Source: Halanaerobiales bacterium
GTDB taxonomy: Bacteria; Bacillota; Halanaerobiia; Halanaerobiales; M55B127
Length of the DNA stretch: 5,937 nt
Direction of reading: 5' to 3'
Assembly (NCBI GenBank): GCA_021736965.1
Contig: JAIPEV010000113.1
Location: 1-5,937 of the forward strand
In this document: in pieces, positions 5,168 to 5,937 of the stretch
Position numbering within the stretch: position 1 is the stretch's first letter
Layout of the letters: every line of letters begins with the position of its first letter
The notes under the pieces: model-generated
Database searches by the model: none
Told to the model about the DNA's origin: nothing
What the model saw: the letters and a program-made list of their open reading frames with translations, nothing else
Position numbers and translations under genes: made by a program

Positions 5168-5937
5168 ATGAAAATTAAGTATTTAAACGGAGAGAGATTA
5201 TATTATGCCTTTGTCTCTGGGGCAAAAGAAGTAATTGAAAACAAAAAAGAGTTAAACAAAATTAACTTATTTCCAGTACCTGATGGTGATACAGGTACTA
5301 ACTTATCTAGAACTTTAAATATGGTTGTAGAAAATGTTAGAGCCGATAAATCTATTACAAAAACTTTAAGTTTAATGAGTAATGCTGCTCTTCAGGGAGC
5401 TATCGGCAATTCCGGTATTATATTTGCTCAATTTATTAATGGTCTAAAGGTAAGTGTGAAATCAGAAAATAGAATTAATGTAAGTAGTTTTGTTGAGATA
5501 ATAAATAATGCTGTTGATTATACCTATAAGGCGATTAATGAGCCAGTTGAAGGAACTATACTTACAGTAATGAATGATTGGTCTAAGGCATTAGGAGATG
5601 TTAAAAGAAGAACTGATGATTTTGAAGTACTGATGTCCGAGTCTTTAAAAACAGCTCAAAGGTCTTTAGCAAGCACAAAAGAAACCCTTGAAGTTTTGAA
5701 ACAAGCTAATGTTGTTGATTCAGGAGCATTAGGATTTATATTTTTTTTAAATGGTATTTTAAATTTTATAAAAACTGGTGAGATAAAGAATGTAAAAAGT
5801 TATAATACTGTATTAAGTGAACAAGAATCTGAGATTACTCAAGATGAAGAAATTAATTTAAGATACTGTACTGAAGCATATATTGAAAAGCTTATTTTGA
5901 ATAAAGATAAACTAAGGGCAAAACTTTGCTTAATAGG
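5168..5937 (+). CDS. fakA: DAK2-domain fatty-acid kinase, 5' part (FakA/YloV-like)
   Basis: The frame runs from ATG 5168, preceded by AGGTGA (5158-5163), to the window edge with 256 complete codons and no stop, so roughly half of a typical 550-residue protein is seen. The N-terminal DAK2 kinase domain shows FPVPDGDTGTN (35-45), whose D39 and D41 bind Mg-ATP. It also has LQGAIGNSGIIFAQ (75-88), EPVEGTILTV (125-134) and VVDSGALGF (182-190). The middle domain begins at LRYCTEAYIE (231-240), matching the YCTE signature of FakA. FakA phosphorylates fatty acids held by a FakB (DegV-family) binding protein, supplying acyl-phosphate for phospholipid synthesis. No degV gene is inside the window. Two residues differ from the common pattern: I79 where Arg is usual in GARGNSG, and GALG (186-189) where GGQG is frequent. 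A general dihydroxyacetone kinase-like role is the alternative, but the YCTE domain favours FakA. Confidence 0.92.
   Translation, partial: MKIKYLNGERLYYAFVSGAKEVIENKKELNKINLFPVPDGDTGTNLSRTLNMVVENVRADKSITKTLSLMSNAALQGAIGNSGIIFAQFINGLKVSVKSENRINVSSFVEIINNAVDYTYKAINEPVEGTILTVMNDWSKALGDVKRRTDDFEVLMSESLKTAQRSLASTKETLEVLKQANVVDSGALGFIFFLNGILNFIKTGEIKNVKSYNTVLSEQESEITQDEEINLRYCTEAYIEKLILNKDKLRAKLCLI

Overview
The window is strongly AT-rich bacterial DNA with short intergenic gaps. Nearly all genes are on the + strand, with strong ribosome binding sites and Firmicutes-type protein families: a DAK2/FakA fatty-acid kinase, an MtnA isomerase, a YkvA-like DUF1232 protein and a SpoIVFB-type site-2 protease. 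This points to a low-GC Firmicute. A halophilic or anaerobic lineage such as Halanaerobiales or a clostridium is plausible, helped by the Na+/H+ antiporter tail at the left edge, but the genus cannot be fixed from the sequence alone.

Left part (1-665): the last 67 codons of a cation/proton antiporter are followed by a consensus sigma-A promoter. That promoter drives a tRNA-Leu(UAA) gene and, 30 nt further on with no terminator or separate promoter visible, a 68-residue cold-shock protein. A Rho-independent terminator closes this unit.

Middle part (666-3149): three closely spaced genes look like one operon. The first encodes a full-length RNase HII-like protein in which the catalytic acidic residues and the GRG substrate-recognition motif are replaced, while the flanking fold motifs remain. 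It appears to be a pseudoenzyme and is the most interesting object in the window. It is followed by an intact intramembrane site-2 metalloprotease with two CBS domains, and then by a small DUF1232 membrane protein.

Right part (3150-5937): an intergenic region has a candidate promoter overlapped by a repeated ACAAGTT motif. It precedes mtnA (methylthioribose-1-phosphate isomerase, methionine salvage), a YfcE/MJ0936-like metallophosphoesterase and the 5' part of a fakA-like DAK2 kinase, probably cotranscribed. The phosphoesterase ribosome binding site lies in the loop of a perfect 8-bp hairpin immediately after the mtnA stop codon, which suggests translational control or coupling.

No CRISPR array, insertion sequence, phage gene or rRNA was seen, and no gene-free stretch exceeds 300 bases. 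The longest gaps are 614-755 and 3150-3308, both described in the entries.
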